Assembly: GCA_964425645.1 (NCBI GenBank)
Contig: CAYRNC010000018.1
Coordinates: 1 to 22,707 of the forward strand
From: CAYRNC01 sp964425645
GTDB taxonomy: Bacteria; Bacillota; Clostridia; Peptostreptococcales; Anaerovoracaceae
Direction: 5' to 3'
Length of the DNA: 22,707 nucleotides
Below are positions 7,543 to 15,323 of this stretch, piece after piece. Made by a program: the position numbers and the translations under genes. Each line of letters begins with the position of its first letter. The stretch's first letter is position 1. The notes under the pieces are model-generated. The model was not told the origin of the DNA. It was given only the letters and a program-made list of their open reading frames with translations, and made no database searches.

Positions 7543-7556
7543 CTATCGCACCGCCA

Positions 7557-8363
7557 TTATAAAAACTTGGTCTTTACTTTGGCCCAAAAATCATAATTTT
7601 CAAAGCGCATCAGTTTAACCGTTATATTTGAAAACTCTAAATTGATTTCCGCTATATTTTCATGGCGATGCTCCATCCCGTCTGCCACAATCAAAAGTTC
7701 CCGGCTTTCATGGATTTCAGGATGTATACGTACGTAAAGCTCCTTGGGCAGAACCACGCTTGATATAAACGAACGATATGCGGTGGTGTTCATCGGAGCA
7801 ATAGGCGTAATCTGCAATATATCCAACCTGGGATCGACAATGCTGCCTCCCAGGGAATAGTTGTATGCGGTGCTGCCTGCAGGAGTAGATACCAATATGC
7901 CGTCACCGCTGAATCGCTCTATAAAGCTTTCGCCTATGGAGATATTTAAATGTATCGAACGGGATGCATCTCCTTTAATAATGATCTCGTTAAGACCTAA
8001 ATATTCGTAGGTACCGCCCCCTTTTATGCTGACGGCCCCCTTGACCGTCTTTAGTTCTTGAATCACATAGCTGCCCTGCTTATACCAGAAGACAAAGGAG
8101 TCAAGGTCATCAGGATGCAGTTCCTGAAAAAATCCCAAATGTCCTGTATTTATGCCCAAAAACGGAATTTCGGGAAAATTATATTTATGAAGGGTTTTAA
8201 GAAAGGCGCCGTCTCCGCCTATACTTACAATAAGTTCTGCATCAGGTGAGAAAGTTTTTGGAACCAAAAATCCGCTTTGCTGCAGCTTTCTGCGCAGAAG
8301 CCTTCTGGTCTTTACAGAATAGTCATCTTCATTTGCAAAGATATTAATAAGTCTTGCGTCCAT
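7557..8363 (-). CDS. nadK: NAD kinase
   Basis: 268 residues, the usual length for Gram-positive NAD kinases. It has the nucleotide-binding GGDG motif (residues 49-52), the N-E pair (125-126), and the GDG...STPAGSTAYNYSLGG stretch (153-173) that contacts NAD. It phosphorylates NAD to NADP using ATP or polyphosphate in the cytoplasm, supplying NADPH metabolism. The ATG at 8363 follows a GGGAG site with suitable spacing. The gene starts 12 bases after the pepF stop and is followed 14 bases later by the pseudouridine synthase gene, so all three are probably transcribed from the promoter upstream of pepF. Confidence 0.95.
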   Translation of the reverse strand: MDARLINIFANEDDYSVKTRRLLRRKLQQSGFLVPKTFSPDAELIVSIGGDGAFLKTLHKYNFPEIPFLGINTGHLGFFQELHPDDLDSFVFWYKQGSYVIQELKTVKGAVSIKGGGTYEYLGLNEIIIKGDASRSIHLNISIGESFIERFSGDGILVSTPAGSTAYNYSLGGSIVDPRLDILQITPIAPMNTTAYRSFISSVVLPKELYVRIHPEIHESRELLIVADGMEHRHENIAEINLEFSNITVKLMRFENYDFWAKVKTKFL

Positions 8364-8375
8364 AAAAACATCTCC

Positions 8376-10175
8376 CTAGATAATCATAGAATCCATCTCA
8401 TCGATCAGCTTTTCAAATAAGCGCAAGGCTTTTTCCACCGGCCCGGGACTGCCCATATCCACACCTGCTTTTTTAAGCAAATCAATCGGATAATCTGATT
8501 CCCCATTGCCAAGAAAAGAAAGATATGCATCTTTTTCTTTTTTTCCGCCCTGCAATATGCCATCTGTCAAGGCTACGGCTGCAGAGTAACCTGTAGCATA
8601 TTTATAGACATAGAAGGCATTGTAGAAGTGGGGGATCCTCGCCCACTCCAAGGCGATTAAAGGATCATAGACCACAGAAGTACCGAAGTATTTGCGGTTA
8701 AGCTCCAAATAATTCTTACATAGCCACTTTTGAGTCAGCACCTCTCCCTCTTCGGCAGCCTCATGAGTCAGCTTTTCAAACTCTGCAAACATGGTCTGCC
8801 GAAACAAAGTCCCCCTGAATTCTTCAATATAAAGGTTTAACAGATACTTTCTTTTGGATGAATCCCTTTCCTTTTGAAGTAAATAATGCATCAACAAATT
8901 TTCATTTACCGTAGAGGCAACCTCCGCGGTAAAAATTGAATGCCCACCGTAGATGAAAGGCTGCTTGTTTCGACTGTAAAATGAATGCATGGAATGGCCC
9001 ATTTCATGAACCATGGTAAATACATCCCTCAATCGACAGTTGTAGTTCAAAAGAATATAGGGCATGCTGTCATAGCATCCGTAGGAGTAGGCCCCGCTGG
9101 TTTTCCCTTGATTTTCAAACACATCGATCCAACCGGCTGCAAGTCCTTTTTTCATATCCTCAATATATTCCTTGCCAAGGGGGGCAAGACCCTCCTCCAT
9201 TATTGTCAAAGCATTTTCATAGCTGATTTTTTCTTCCGGGATCTCGGCCAAGGGTGTATACAGGTCATACATGTGAACCCGGTCCAACCCTAAGGCCCTT
9301 TTTCTCATCTTTACATAGCGATGTATGAGGGGCAGTCTTTTGTTAACTGCCTTTATAAGATTATCATAAACCTCCAAAGGTACGTTGTCGCTTGACAAGG
9401 CCGCCTTTAATGAGGAGGGGTATTTTCTTATTCGAGCATTTATAACATCCGTCTTGGTATTGTAATTATAGTTTGTAGCCAGAGTGTTTTTTCTTTCTTC
9501 ATAAGCCTTATACATACACTTAAAGGCTTCGGCCCTTACCTCCTTTTTTTTGGATTCCAACAGACTGACATAGCGACCATGAGTCAGTTCCACGGTTTCT
9601 CCCTTTTCATCGGTTACCGTCCCGAATTTCATGTCAGCATTGTTGATCATGCTGAAAACATCATTGGTGACAGGTGTCAATTCCCCAAATTGCGCAATCA
9701 GGTTTTCTTCGGCATGGCTTAATACATGAGATTTAAGCCTGAAAATATCCCTTATACTGTGTTCATAAACGGCTAACCTTGCCTCGCTTCGAATGCAGTC
9801 AAGCAACCATTCCTCCGGCAAATCCAAAAGTTCAGGCATAAAAAAGGAGGTGAGGGATGAAACCCTGGCAATGAGGGATGTAGCCTTATCGCTCATAGCC
9901 TGATATTTGGACAATCTCGTATCTTCATCCTTTTTCATTCTTGCATAGACATAGACTTTTTCTACTGTTCGCCAAAGTTCGTCCCTGGCCCGGAAGGCCG
10001 AAAATAGAGTATCGGTATTTTTCCCCAGCTTGCCGGAATAATCAGAAAAGGCCTCGGATAATTCTAGAGCTTGAACATAATCGCGGTGCCACTTTTGTTC
10101 ATCAGGGTACATCGCCTCTATATTCCATTTATATTTCGAATCTATCTGATCTCTGGTTTTTATTTTATCTCCCAT
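8376..10175 (-). CDS. pepF: Oligoendopeptidase F (M3 family zinc metallopeptidase)
   Basis: 599 residues, full length for the PepF group. The zinc site is H390-E-M-G-H394 with the third ligand E418 in the following AEVAST.NE helix, exactly the M3 spacing. The N-terminal 190 residues form the helical PepF domain. The enzyme cuts short peptides of roughly 7-17 residues in the cytoplasm; physiological substrates are not evident. The ATG at 10175 follows GGAG with a good spacing, and an extended -10 promoter lies about 50 bases upstream. First gene of the pepF, NAD kinase, RluA-family operon. B. subtilis keeps yjbG (pepF) in the neighbourhood of yjbN and yjbO, so the grouping is old. Confidence 0.95.
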   Translation of the reverse strand: MGDKIKTRDQIDSKYKWNIEAMYPDEQKWHRDYVQALELSEAFSDYSGKLGKNTDTLFSAFRARDELWRTVEKVYVYARMKKDEDTRLSKYQAMSDKATSLIARVSSLTSFFMPELLDLPEEWLLDCIRSEARLAVYEHSIRDIFRLKSHVLSHAEENLIAQFGELTPVTNDVFSMINNADMKFGTVTDEKGETVELTHGRYVSLLESKKKEVRAEAFKCMYKAYEERKNTLATNYNYNTKTDVINARIRKYPSSLKAALSSDNVPLEVYDNLIKAVNKRLPLIHRYVKMRKRALGLDRVHMYDLYTPLAEIPEEKISYENALTIMEEGLAPLGKEYIEDMKKGLAAGWIDVFENQGKTSGAYSYGCYDSMPYILLNYNCRLRDVFTMVHEMGHSMHSFYSRNKQPFIYGGHSIFTAEVASTVNENLLMHYLLQKERDSSKRKYLLNLYIEEFRGTLFRQTMFAEFEKLTHEAAEEGEVLTQKWLCKNYLELNRKYFGTSVVYDPLIALEWARIPHFYNAFYVYKYATGYSAAVALTDGILQGGKKEKDAYLSFLGNGESDYPIDLLKKAGVDMGSPGPVEKALRLFEKLIDEMDSMII

Positions 10176-10221
10176 TATTTATTCTCCTATTTTTGAAAAT
10201 TTTTATCTGCTCGGTTCGGAT

Positions 10222-10230
10222 ATTATACCA
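10222..10230 (-). promoter_or_regulatory. Extended -10 promoter of the pepF operon
   Basis: On the minus strand the sequence is TGGTATAAT: a perfect TATAAT (10222-10227) with the TG of an extended -10. There is only a poor -35 (TTGGGT, 19-base spacing). Transcription would start near 10215, giving a leader of about 40 bases to the pepF ATG. Confidence 0.55.
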
Positions 10231-10270
10231 CAATTAAATTGTATCGACCCAATTTTTTTGGTAGACTAAT

Positions 10271-10304
10271 ATGAACTGTGCTGAACCGCTGTCGCGCAGT
10301 TTAT
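10271..10304. other. Hairpin-forming inverted repeat in the pepF-murI divergent region
   Basis: Bases 10271-10281 can pair with 10294-10304 (11 pairs, two of them G-T in the RNA), with a 12-base loop. The core is AACTGTGC/GCGCAGTT. No gene reads into it from either side and no U-run follows, so it is not an obvious terminator. It could be a binding site for a regulator or simply a chance fold. Confidence 0.3.
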
Positions 10305-10371
10305 TTGAAATTTTAAACCTAAGGGAATAAATAATCGCCTTATATATTAAAATGGTACTAAGGAAAGGAAA

Positions 10372-11199
10372 ATGCGTCATATGGACAATCGACCCATAGG
10401 GGTTTTCGATTCGGGGCTAGGCGGGCTCACCTGCATATCATACCTTATGAAAGAGCTGCCAAACGAAAGGATCATTTATTTCGGGGATACTGCGAGAACC
10501 CCCTACGGCTCCAAGGCTTCTGCGACAATCAAAACCTTTTCGGCTCAGATAGCTGATTTTCTCGTGCAAATGAATGTTAAAATGATTATAATCGCCTGCA
10601 ACACGGTAAGTTCAATTAACATGAATAACCTGGTAAACCAGTACCCGAATATCCCGATAATCGGAATCATCAGACCGGCTGCCGAAACAGTTGCAAAAAG
10701 CTGTGATACGAACAACAGCATCGGTGTTATCGGAACAAAAGCAACCATTAAAAGCCGCGCATACGATATCTTTATCGGTGAACTCAATTCCGAACTCAGA
10801 ATTCATTCGACGGCCTGTCCCGCGCTGGTTTCCCTCATTGAGGAAGGAATTATAGAGAATGATATAATGGATTTGTCCATAAAATATTACCTGGATCACT
10901 TTATCGCCTATCACAATATTGATACATTGGTCCTCGGATGCACCCATTACCCGCTGATTAGACCAAACATAAAAAAACTGTACCCCAGCCTCCGTATTAT
11001 AAATCCATCAAAAGAGATTGTAAAAAATGTAAAGAATGAACTGATAAATAAACGGCTTTTGGCAGATGCACCCGAATTTGAGAACATATTTTATGCGAGC
11101 GATCTTTCAGAGAACTTTGTGAATATGATAAACAGAATTTCTTTAATGTCGAATTTCAAAGTAGCATTTAAAGACTTCGATCTCGACATGCGTAAATAA
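10372..11199 (+). CDS. murI: Glutamate racemase
   Basis: 275 residues, typical size. It has the DSGLGG start (13-18), the first catalytic cysteine C76 in ACNT and the second, C190, in GCTHYPL. The enzyme interconverts L- and D-glutamate in the cytoplasm without a cofactor, providing the D-Glu that MurD adds to the peptidoglycan stem. ATG 10372 follows AAGGAAAGG; a second in-frame ATG at 10381 is also possible, but its spacing is worse. I find no convincing -35/-10 pair in the 196 bases before it. It is followed 11 bases later by an unknown acidic protein and converges with the MurE-like gene of the opposite strand, so three racemase genes lie within about 6 kb. Confidence 0.95.
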   Translation: MRHMDNRPIGVFDSGLGGLTCISYLMKELPNERIIYFGDTARTPYGSKASATIKTFSAQIADFLVQMNVKMIIIACNTVSSINMNNLVNQYPNIPIIGIIRPAAETVAKSCDTNNSIGVIGTKATIKSRAYDIFIGELNSELRIHSTACPALVSLIEEGIIENDIMDLSIKYYLDHFIAYHNIDTLVLGCTHYPLIRPNIKKLYPSLRIINPSKEIVKNVKNELINKRLLADAPEFENIFYASDLSENFVNMINRISLMSNFKVAFKDFDLDMRK

Positions 11200-11210
11200 G
11201 GAGCAAACAG

Positions 11211-11834
11211 ATGAATATAGAAGAGGTCCTTGATCTTTTGGAGATTGATTCCCCGGGAGATCTGGAATATTTTGAACACTTTGCAGAACTCATCGAATGC
11301 GAGGAACATATATCCCTCGACGCGTTTCACATAATCTTCAATCATGCCGACACAGATACGCTTACAGGTCTGATGGACTGTTATTTCGAAGATATATTGA
11401 AGGGAATCCCGGATGAAGCCACTGATTTCTACATTCTGATGTCGGCCATATGGCAATGTCTGAAGGGATTGGCTAAGAAGGATTCCGGCAAGGATAAATA
11501 TGCTTTTTCTGAGGAATTTTTCAGATTTCGAAATTGGTATACCTTTGAATCCGAAGTGCGCTGCGAGAAAAAAACAGATGGCTGTACTTATGGTCTTCCG
11601 ATTCTGGAAGCCCTTACGCTTAATCGTTTGGAACAACTGGGAGAAGATTCATACATCTATGATTTTGCGGGATGCATGGACTATCCGATGGACGAGTATA
11701 TTATGTATCTTAACGGAGAGGAAAACGGATCCCAAAACTACCGTTTCGATTACGATGAGGAGGAAGAATTCGATGATGGCCTCATTCACAAGACGCTGCC
11801 TGTGATCGATGAAGATCCGGGAGCAGGAGAATAA
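11211..11834 (+). CDS. Acidic protein of unknown function, downstream of murI
   Basis: I do not recognise this 207-residue protein. It is strongly acidic (for example EEEEFDD near residues 182-188), has several scattered cysteines, no signal peptide and no membrane segment. The N-terminal half looks helical and the C-terminal part disordered. The ATG follows AAGGAG with a 7-base gap, and the gene begins 11 bases after murI, so the two are likely co-transcribed. Codon use and ribosome site look like the neighbours. Being joined to murI could mean a link to D-glutamate supply, but nothing in the sequence shows it. It ends six bases before the stop of the convergent MurE-like gene, with no strong terminator between them. 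Confidence 0.75.
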   Translation: MNIEEVLDLLEIDSPGDLEYFEHFAELIECEEHISLDAFHIIFNHADTDTLTGLMDCYFEDILKGIPDEATDFYILMSAIWQCLKGLAKKDSGKDKYAFSEEFFRFRNWYTFESEVRCEKKTDGCTYGLPILEALTLNRLEQLGEDSYIYDFAGCMDYPMDEYIMYLNGEENGSQNYRFDYDEEEEFDDGLIHKTLPVIDEDPGAGE

Positions 11835-11840
11835 CCGCTG

Positions 11841-13349
11841 CTATTTTAAATAATTTAGCACATAATCCACATCAGAGGGGCAATCGACATACTCGGTCCC
11901 ACGTTTTTGTCTTGTTTCCCTGCCTTTTCCCGTTAACAGAATCACAGTTTTCTCGTCGGCATCTTCTATGGCTTTTTTAATGGCCAGCTCTCTATTCGTG
12001 ATAATTTCATACGGACAGCCAGTTTTTATCACATGCCTTGCAATTTCATCGCTTATTGCCTGAACTGATTCTTCGCCTGGATCCTCTTCGGTGATTATTA
12101 TTTTTTTTGCGTATCGGCCTGCAATTTCAGCAAGTTCCCTTCTTCTGGCAAGAGCCTTGCTTCCGGGACATCCGAAAACAGCAGTAATTTTTCTATCCGG
12201 AAATTCTCTGACAGCGGACGTAAAAAGCTTATCAAAGCTCAATCGATTGTGAGCATAATCAACTATAACCAGTGATCCGCTGTTCTTCCCCCAAAAGGTT
12301 TCCATTCGTCCCGCCACCTTGGCCTTCCAAAGCCCGTAAAACATCGAATCCAAGGGGATATTTAAAGAACAGCATGCAGCAATTGCCGCCAAAGCATTTT
12401 CCACATTGAATAATCCTGACATCGACAAGCGGAATTCATGTTCAAATGCAGGGGCCTTAACCGTGAATCGAATATCATTTCCTTCTTTAACTATTCGGTA
12501 AGCCCTAATGTCCGCCCTTTCATCAAAGCCGAATGTGACAATTTTCTCCGCATGCTGCATGGCTATATCGCAAGCTTCGTCTGAATGGTTGGCATCAATA
12601 TTTATACAAGCAACTTTACATTGTTTCATCAGCAACAATTTTGCCTCAAGATAATCATCGAAATCGGAATGTTCAATAGGACTGATATGATCCACTTCAA
12701 CATTAAGAAAACAGGCCACATCATAGGTTATACCGAATGTCCTATGAAATTTGAGTGCTTGGCTTGACACCTCCATTTCTAAGTATTCTATACCGCTGTC
12801 CACTGCATTTCTAAAGTGTTTATGCAAAAGAGGAGCCTCCGGGGTTGTAAGATGTGCCTCGAAAGATAAAATCCCGTCCTCCACATCAATTCCGGAAATT
12901 ACAGCACTTTTAGGCTTGCCCTGCAGGCCTAAAAAATGATCCAGGATGTATTTTACATAATAGGTTGTGGTCGATTTACCCTTGGTTCCGGTTATGCCTA
13001 CTAATTTAAGTTTCTCTTGTGCTTTCCCATAAAAAAGATTGCTTATGATTGCCATGGATTTGCGTATGTCGCTAACGATTACTCGCGGAAATTCCTGATC
13101 TTCCGTACCGTAGTCCTTTGCGCTGACAAAACAAACCGCTCCGGATAAAATGGCCTCATAAAGATATTCCTGCTTAAAACGAGAGCCCTTGCAAATAAAG
13201 AGGCCCCCGGGACCTATGCTCTTTGAATCAAAAGAAAGATCTTCTATTTTCACTGCTCTATCTTCTTCTTTTAAAACAAACGACGTCACAAGTCCATACT
13301 CACAAAGCAGTTCTAAATAGTCCTTAACGGTATAAATATCTTTGCCCAT
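11841..13349 (-). CDS. murE: MurE-like Mur ligase (UDP-MurNAc-tripeptide synthetase type) with atypical specificity motif
   Basis: 502 residues with all three Mur ligase domains: an N-terminal UDP-binding part (about 1-110), a central ATPase with P-loop GTKGKST (121-127), TTPEAP (168-173), EVSSQAL and the N-V-E-V-D-H strand (216-221), and a C-terminal domain with GRMETF (347-352), DYAH (364-367) and GKGRE (474-478). MurE adds the third residue to UDP-MurNAc-L-Ala-D-Glu using ATP. Where diaminopimelate-type MurE has DNPR, this protein reads EEDPGEE (421-427); the Arg that holds the second carboxylate of DAP is absent. SSQAL (usually SSHAL) and DYAHN (usually DYAHTP) also differ. It may therefore add another amino acid or act on another peptide. 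It is last of a four-gene operon, six bases after the aspartate racemase gene. The nearest ribosome site (GAGGG) is about 12 bases from the ATG. Confidence 0.8.
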   Translation of the reverse strand: MGKDIYTVKDYLELLCEYGLVTSFVLKEEDRAVKIEDLSFDSKSIGPGGLFICKGSRFKQEYLYEAILSGAVCFVSAKDYGTEDQEFPRVIVSDIRKSMAIISNLFYGKAQEKLKLVGITGTKGKSTTTYYVKYILDHFLGLQGKPKSAVISGIDVEDGILSFEAHLTTPEAPLLHKHFRNAVDSGIEYLEMEVSSQALKFHRTFGITYDVACFLNVEVDHISPIEHSDFDDYLEAKLLLMKQCKVACINIDANHSDEACDIAMQHAEKIVTFGFDERADIRAYRIVKEGNDIRFTVKAPAFEHEFRLSMSGLFNVENALAAIAACCSLNIPLDSMFYGLWKAKVAGRMETFWGKNSGSLVIVDYAHNRLSFDKLFTSAVREFPDRKITAVFGCPGSKALARRRELAEIAGRYAKKIIITEEDPGEESVQAISDEIARHVIKTGCPYEIITNRELAIKKAIEDADEKTVILLTGKGRETRQKRGTEYVDCPSDVDYVLNYLK

Positions 13350-13355
13350 TTCAGT

Positions 13356-14084
13356 TTATAACCCTCTTTTTTCATTTACAATTTTGCCGCAGGCTTCAAT
13401 GGATTTTTGAGCCAGCACGTCTAAAGCATCTACATAGTAACTTGACAAACGATAAGTCTCACTGAAGACCGAAAGCTCGGTACAGCCGAGAATGACTGCC
13501 TGACAACCCAGCCCGATCAGTTCTCTTTCCACCGCTGAAAAATCTCTTTCGTCAATGTTCTTACCTGCCTTTACGCCGTCGTATATAATGCCCATTATAA
13601 GTTTTTGAGCGGAGGATGAAGGAATTATCGGCTTTATCCCGATGTTTTCGCATTCAATCTGATAAATCCCGCTCTTTATGGTGCCGTCCGTAGCCAAAAT
13701 ACCGACGGCCTTTATATTACCGGGAATATGTAATAAGGATCTAACCGTCTCGCGCACCATATGAATTATAGGCACAGAGACTTCCTTTTGGAGGGAATCC
13801 ACAAAGATATGGGACGTGTTGCACGGTATAGCGACAGCGGCAACTCCATTTTTCTTCAGCCAGCAAATATCCTTTAGGAGTCTGTCGTAAAGGGTTTTGG
13901 AGTTTCCTGATAAAACAGCCTCGGTGCGATCCGGCATAGTGGCATGGTTAAGTATAATCATATCCAGGTGTTCCTGATCATAATGTGCATACGTTTTTTC
14001 TATCAACATTCTGTAGAACAGCTGTGTGGCTAAGGGACCCATTCCTCCCAGCACCCCTAAAATTCTGTTGTTTTTATACCACAT
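13356..14084 (-). CDS. Aspartate/glutamate racemase family protein, probable aspartate racemase
   Basis: 242 residues from ATG 14084. It has the GGMGPLAT start (13-20), the first catalytic cysteine C88 in PCNTSH and the second, C201, in GCTELS, so both halves of the cofactor-independent two-base mechanism are present. The GGMGPLAT and PCNTSH forms are those of aspartate racemases rather than MurI (a separate MurI lies at 10372). The frame is open to an ATG at 14102 that overlaps the upstream stop, but AGGAGGG stands just before the ATG at 14084, so I use that one. It lies directly downstream of an ATP-grasp gene of the D-aspartate ligase type, the same pairing as in Enterococcus faecium, where the racemase supplies D-Asp to the ligase. 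L-aspartate as substrate is inferred. Confidence 0.85.
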   Translation of the reverse strand: MWYKNNRILGVLGGMGPLATQLFYRMLIEKTYAHYDQEHLDMIILNHATMPDRTEAVLSGNSKTLYDRLLKDICWLKKNGVAAVAIPCNTSHIFVDSLQKEVSVPIIHMVRETVRSLLHIPGNIKAVGILATDGTIKSGIYQIECENIGIKPIIPSSSAQKLIMGIIYDGVKAGKNIDERDFSAVERELIGLGCQAVILGCTELSVFSETYRLSSYYVDALDVLAQKSIEACGKIVNEKRGL

Positions 14085-14101
14085 TGCACCCTCCTGCGTC
14101 A

Positions 14102-15310
14102 TTACATATACTTTTTAAACTTATAGTAATGACCAAGCTGAGATCTGAACAATCTGTATTTACGCTTAATCCCCTGATCTTTTATATAAAAAAGAGGATT
14201 AACGGCTTTCTCTTCGCGAATAAGCTTTTTCATTCTTTTCTTGTATTCTACAGATTTCACATGCTTAAAGGCAAGTCTCTTTGGAATGACCAACCATAAA
14301 ATTTCATTTTCTACAACCCTAAAATCTATCGGGTGTCTGTATATCCAATCCTCAACTACATATTGAGCCAGATTAGCGCCGGCGCCCGTTACATAGTAGT
14401 TGCTGCGACCCTGTCTGGTATTTATTTCGAACACCTTATATTTACCGTCTCTTTGATCATATTTAATATCGAAATTGGAAAAGCCGATGTATCCGAGTTT
14501 TTCCAGGAATCCTTTGAAGCGATCTTCCAGCTTTTGATTCCGCTCGGTAATTATCACGGCATGGTTACCTATTCCGCGAGGCGTATGTTCTTCAAGCAAT
14601 ACATGTCCTAGACTCATCAGTTTTACCCGGCCCGTCTGATCTGAATAGCAGGTAAGCACCCTCATAAAGCTATCATCCCCGGGGATAAAGTTTTGTATGA
14701 CTACGCTGTCTGAATATCCTGAATTATAGATTGTGGATAGAATCTGTATGGCATCATCGATAGTTTCCGTCCTGTATACCTTTTTTTGAGAAGCAAAAGG
14801 ATGCCTCCAGTATTCAATCCCATTTGACGGTTTTATAATAAAAGGACCCTCAAAAGGCAGTTCAAAAGTCTTTCCCATATCTTTTCTGTGTATAAAGGTA
14901 TCAGGGAAATCAATGCCCTGAGTGCGGCAAAGCTCATAAAATTTTTCCTTATGAATGAGCTCATTCATAAGATCAATTGAAACATAAGGGGCAATTACGT
15001 TATCGGGCATACGATCCTTATTCTTACTTATTAGTTGAACATAGTTGTCTCCGCAGCCTATGATTAGCACGGTTTTATGCTTGTGTTTCTTAGCAAACCG
15101 ATAAATCGCAGCCATAAAAGCATCCTGTTGGTCGATGCGGATATCTGCATTATAATGCATTATTCTGCTTTCAAAGCATGGCCCCGTAGGGTATTTGCCG
15201 TAAACATACGGGCGTATCCCGTAAATTTCATGAAATGCCCTTGCCATGCTGTATACATTAATATCCCCCGCAAAAAGTAGCGGTATAAATTCACATTCGT
15301 GCTCTTTCAT
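14102..15310 (-). CDS. ATP-grasp ligase, D-aspartate ligase (AslFm) type
   Basis: 402 residues. The N-terminal lobe begins EFIPLLFAGDINVYSMAR and contains IIGCGDNY (83-90); the ATP-grasp core has FIIKPSN (157-163, K160 for ATP), VIQNFIPGDDSFMRVL (204-219) and the metal-binding EINTRQGRSNYYV (295-307). This arrangement is what I know from AslFm, the ligase of Enterococcus faecium that activates D-aspartate as a phosphate and links it to the side-chain amine of the stem-peptide lysine. It is a soluble cytoplasmic enzyme. The neighbours fit: an aspartate racemase 17 bases downstream and a PLP amino acid racemase 13 bases upstream. The ATG follows AGGAAGG. The basic C-terminal extension (345-402) is long and rich in Lys/Arg. 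The amino acid and acceptor are inferred from family and context. Confidence 0.75.
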   Translation of the reverse strand: MKEHECEFIPLLFAGDINVYSMARAFHEIYGIRPYVYGKYPTGPCFESRIMHYNADIRIDQQDAFMAAIYRFAKKHKHKTVLIIGCGDNYVQLISKNKDRMPDNVIAPYVSIDLMNELIHKEKFYELCRTQGIDFPDTFIHRKDMGKTFELPFEGPFIIKPSNGIEYWRHPFASQKKVYRTETIDDAIQILSTIYNSGYSDSVVIQNFIPGDDSFMRVLTCYSDQTGRVKLMSLGHVLLEEHTPRGIGNHAVIITERNQKLEDRFKGFLEKLGYIGFSNFDIKYDQRDGKYKVFEINTRQGRSNYYVTGAGANLAQYVVEDWIYRHPIDFRVVENEILWLVIPKRLAFKHVKSVEYKKRMKKLIREEKAVNPLFYIKDQGIKRKYRLFRSQLGHYYKFKKYM

Positions 15311-15323
15311 TATTCCTTCCTGA

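Noticed and set aside
11091..11636. Open frame of 181 codons on the minus strand opposite murI and the acidic protein gene.
   Set aside because: It crosses two genes with good ribosome sites and its translation has no recognisable features.
11822..11842. Small inverted repeat AGCAG/CTGCT between the convergent stops of the acidic protein and the MurE-like gene, followed by TATTTT.
   Set aside because: The five-base stem with an 11-base loop is too weak to call a terminator.
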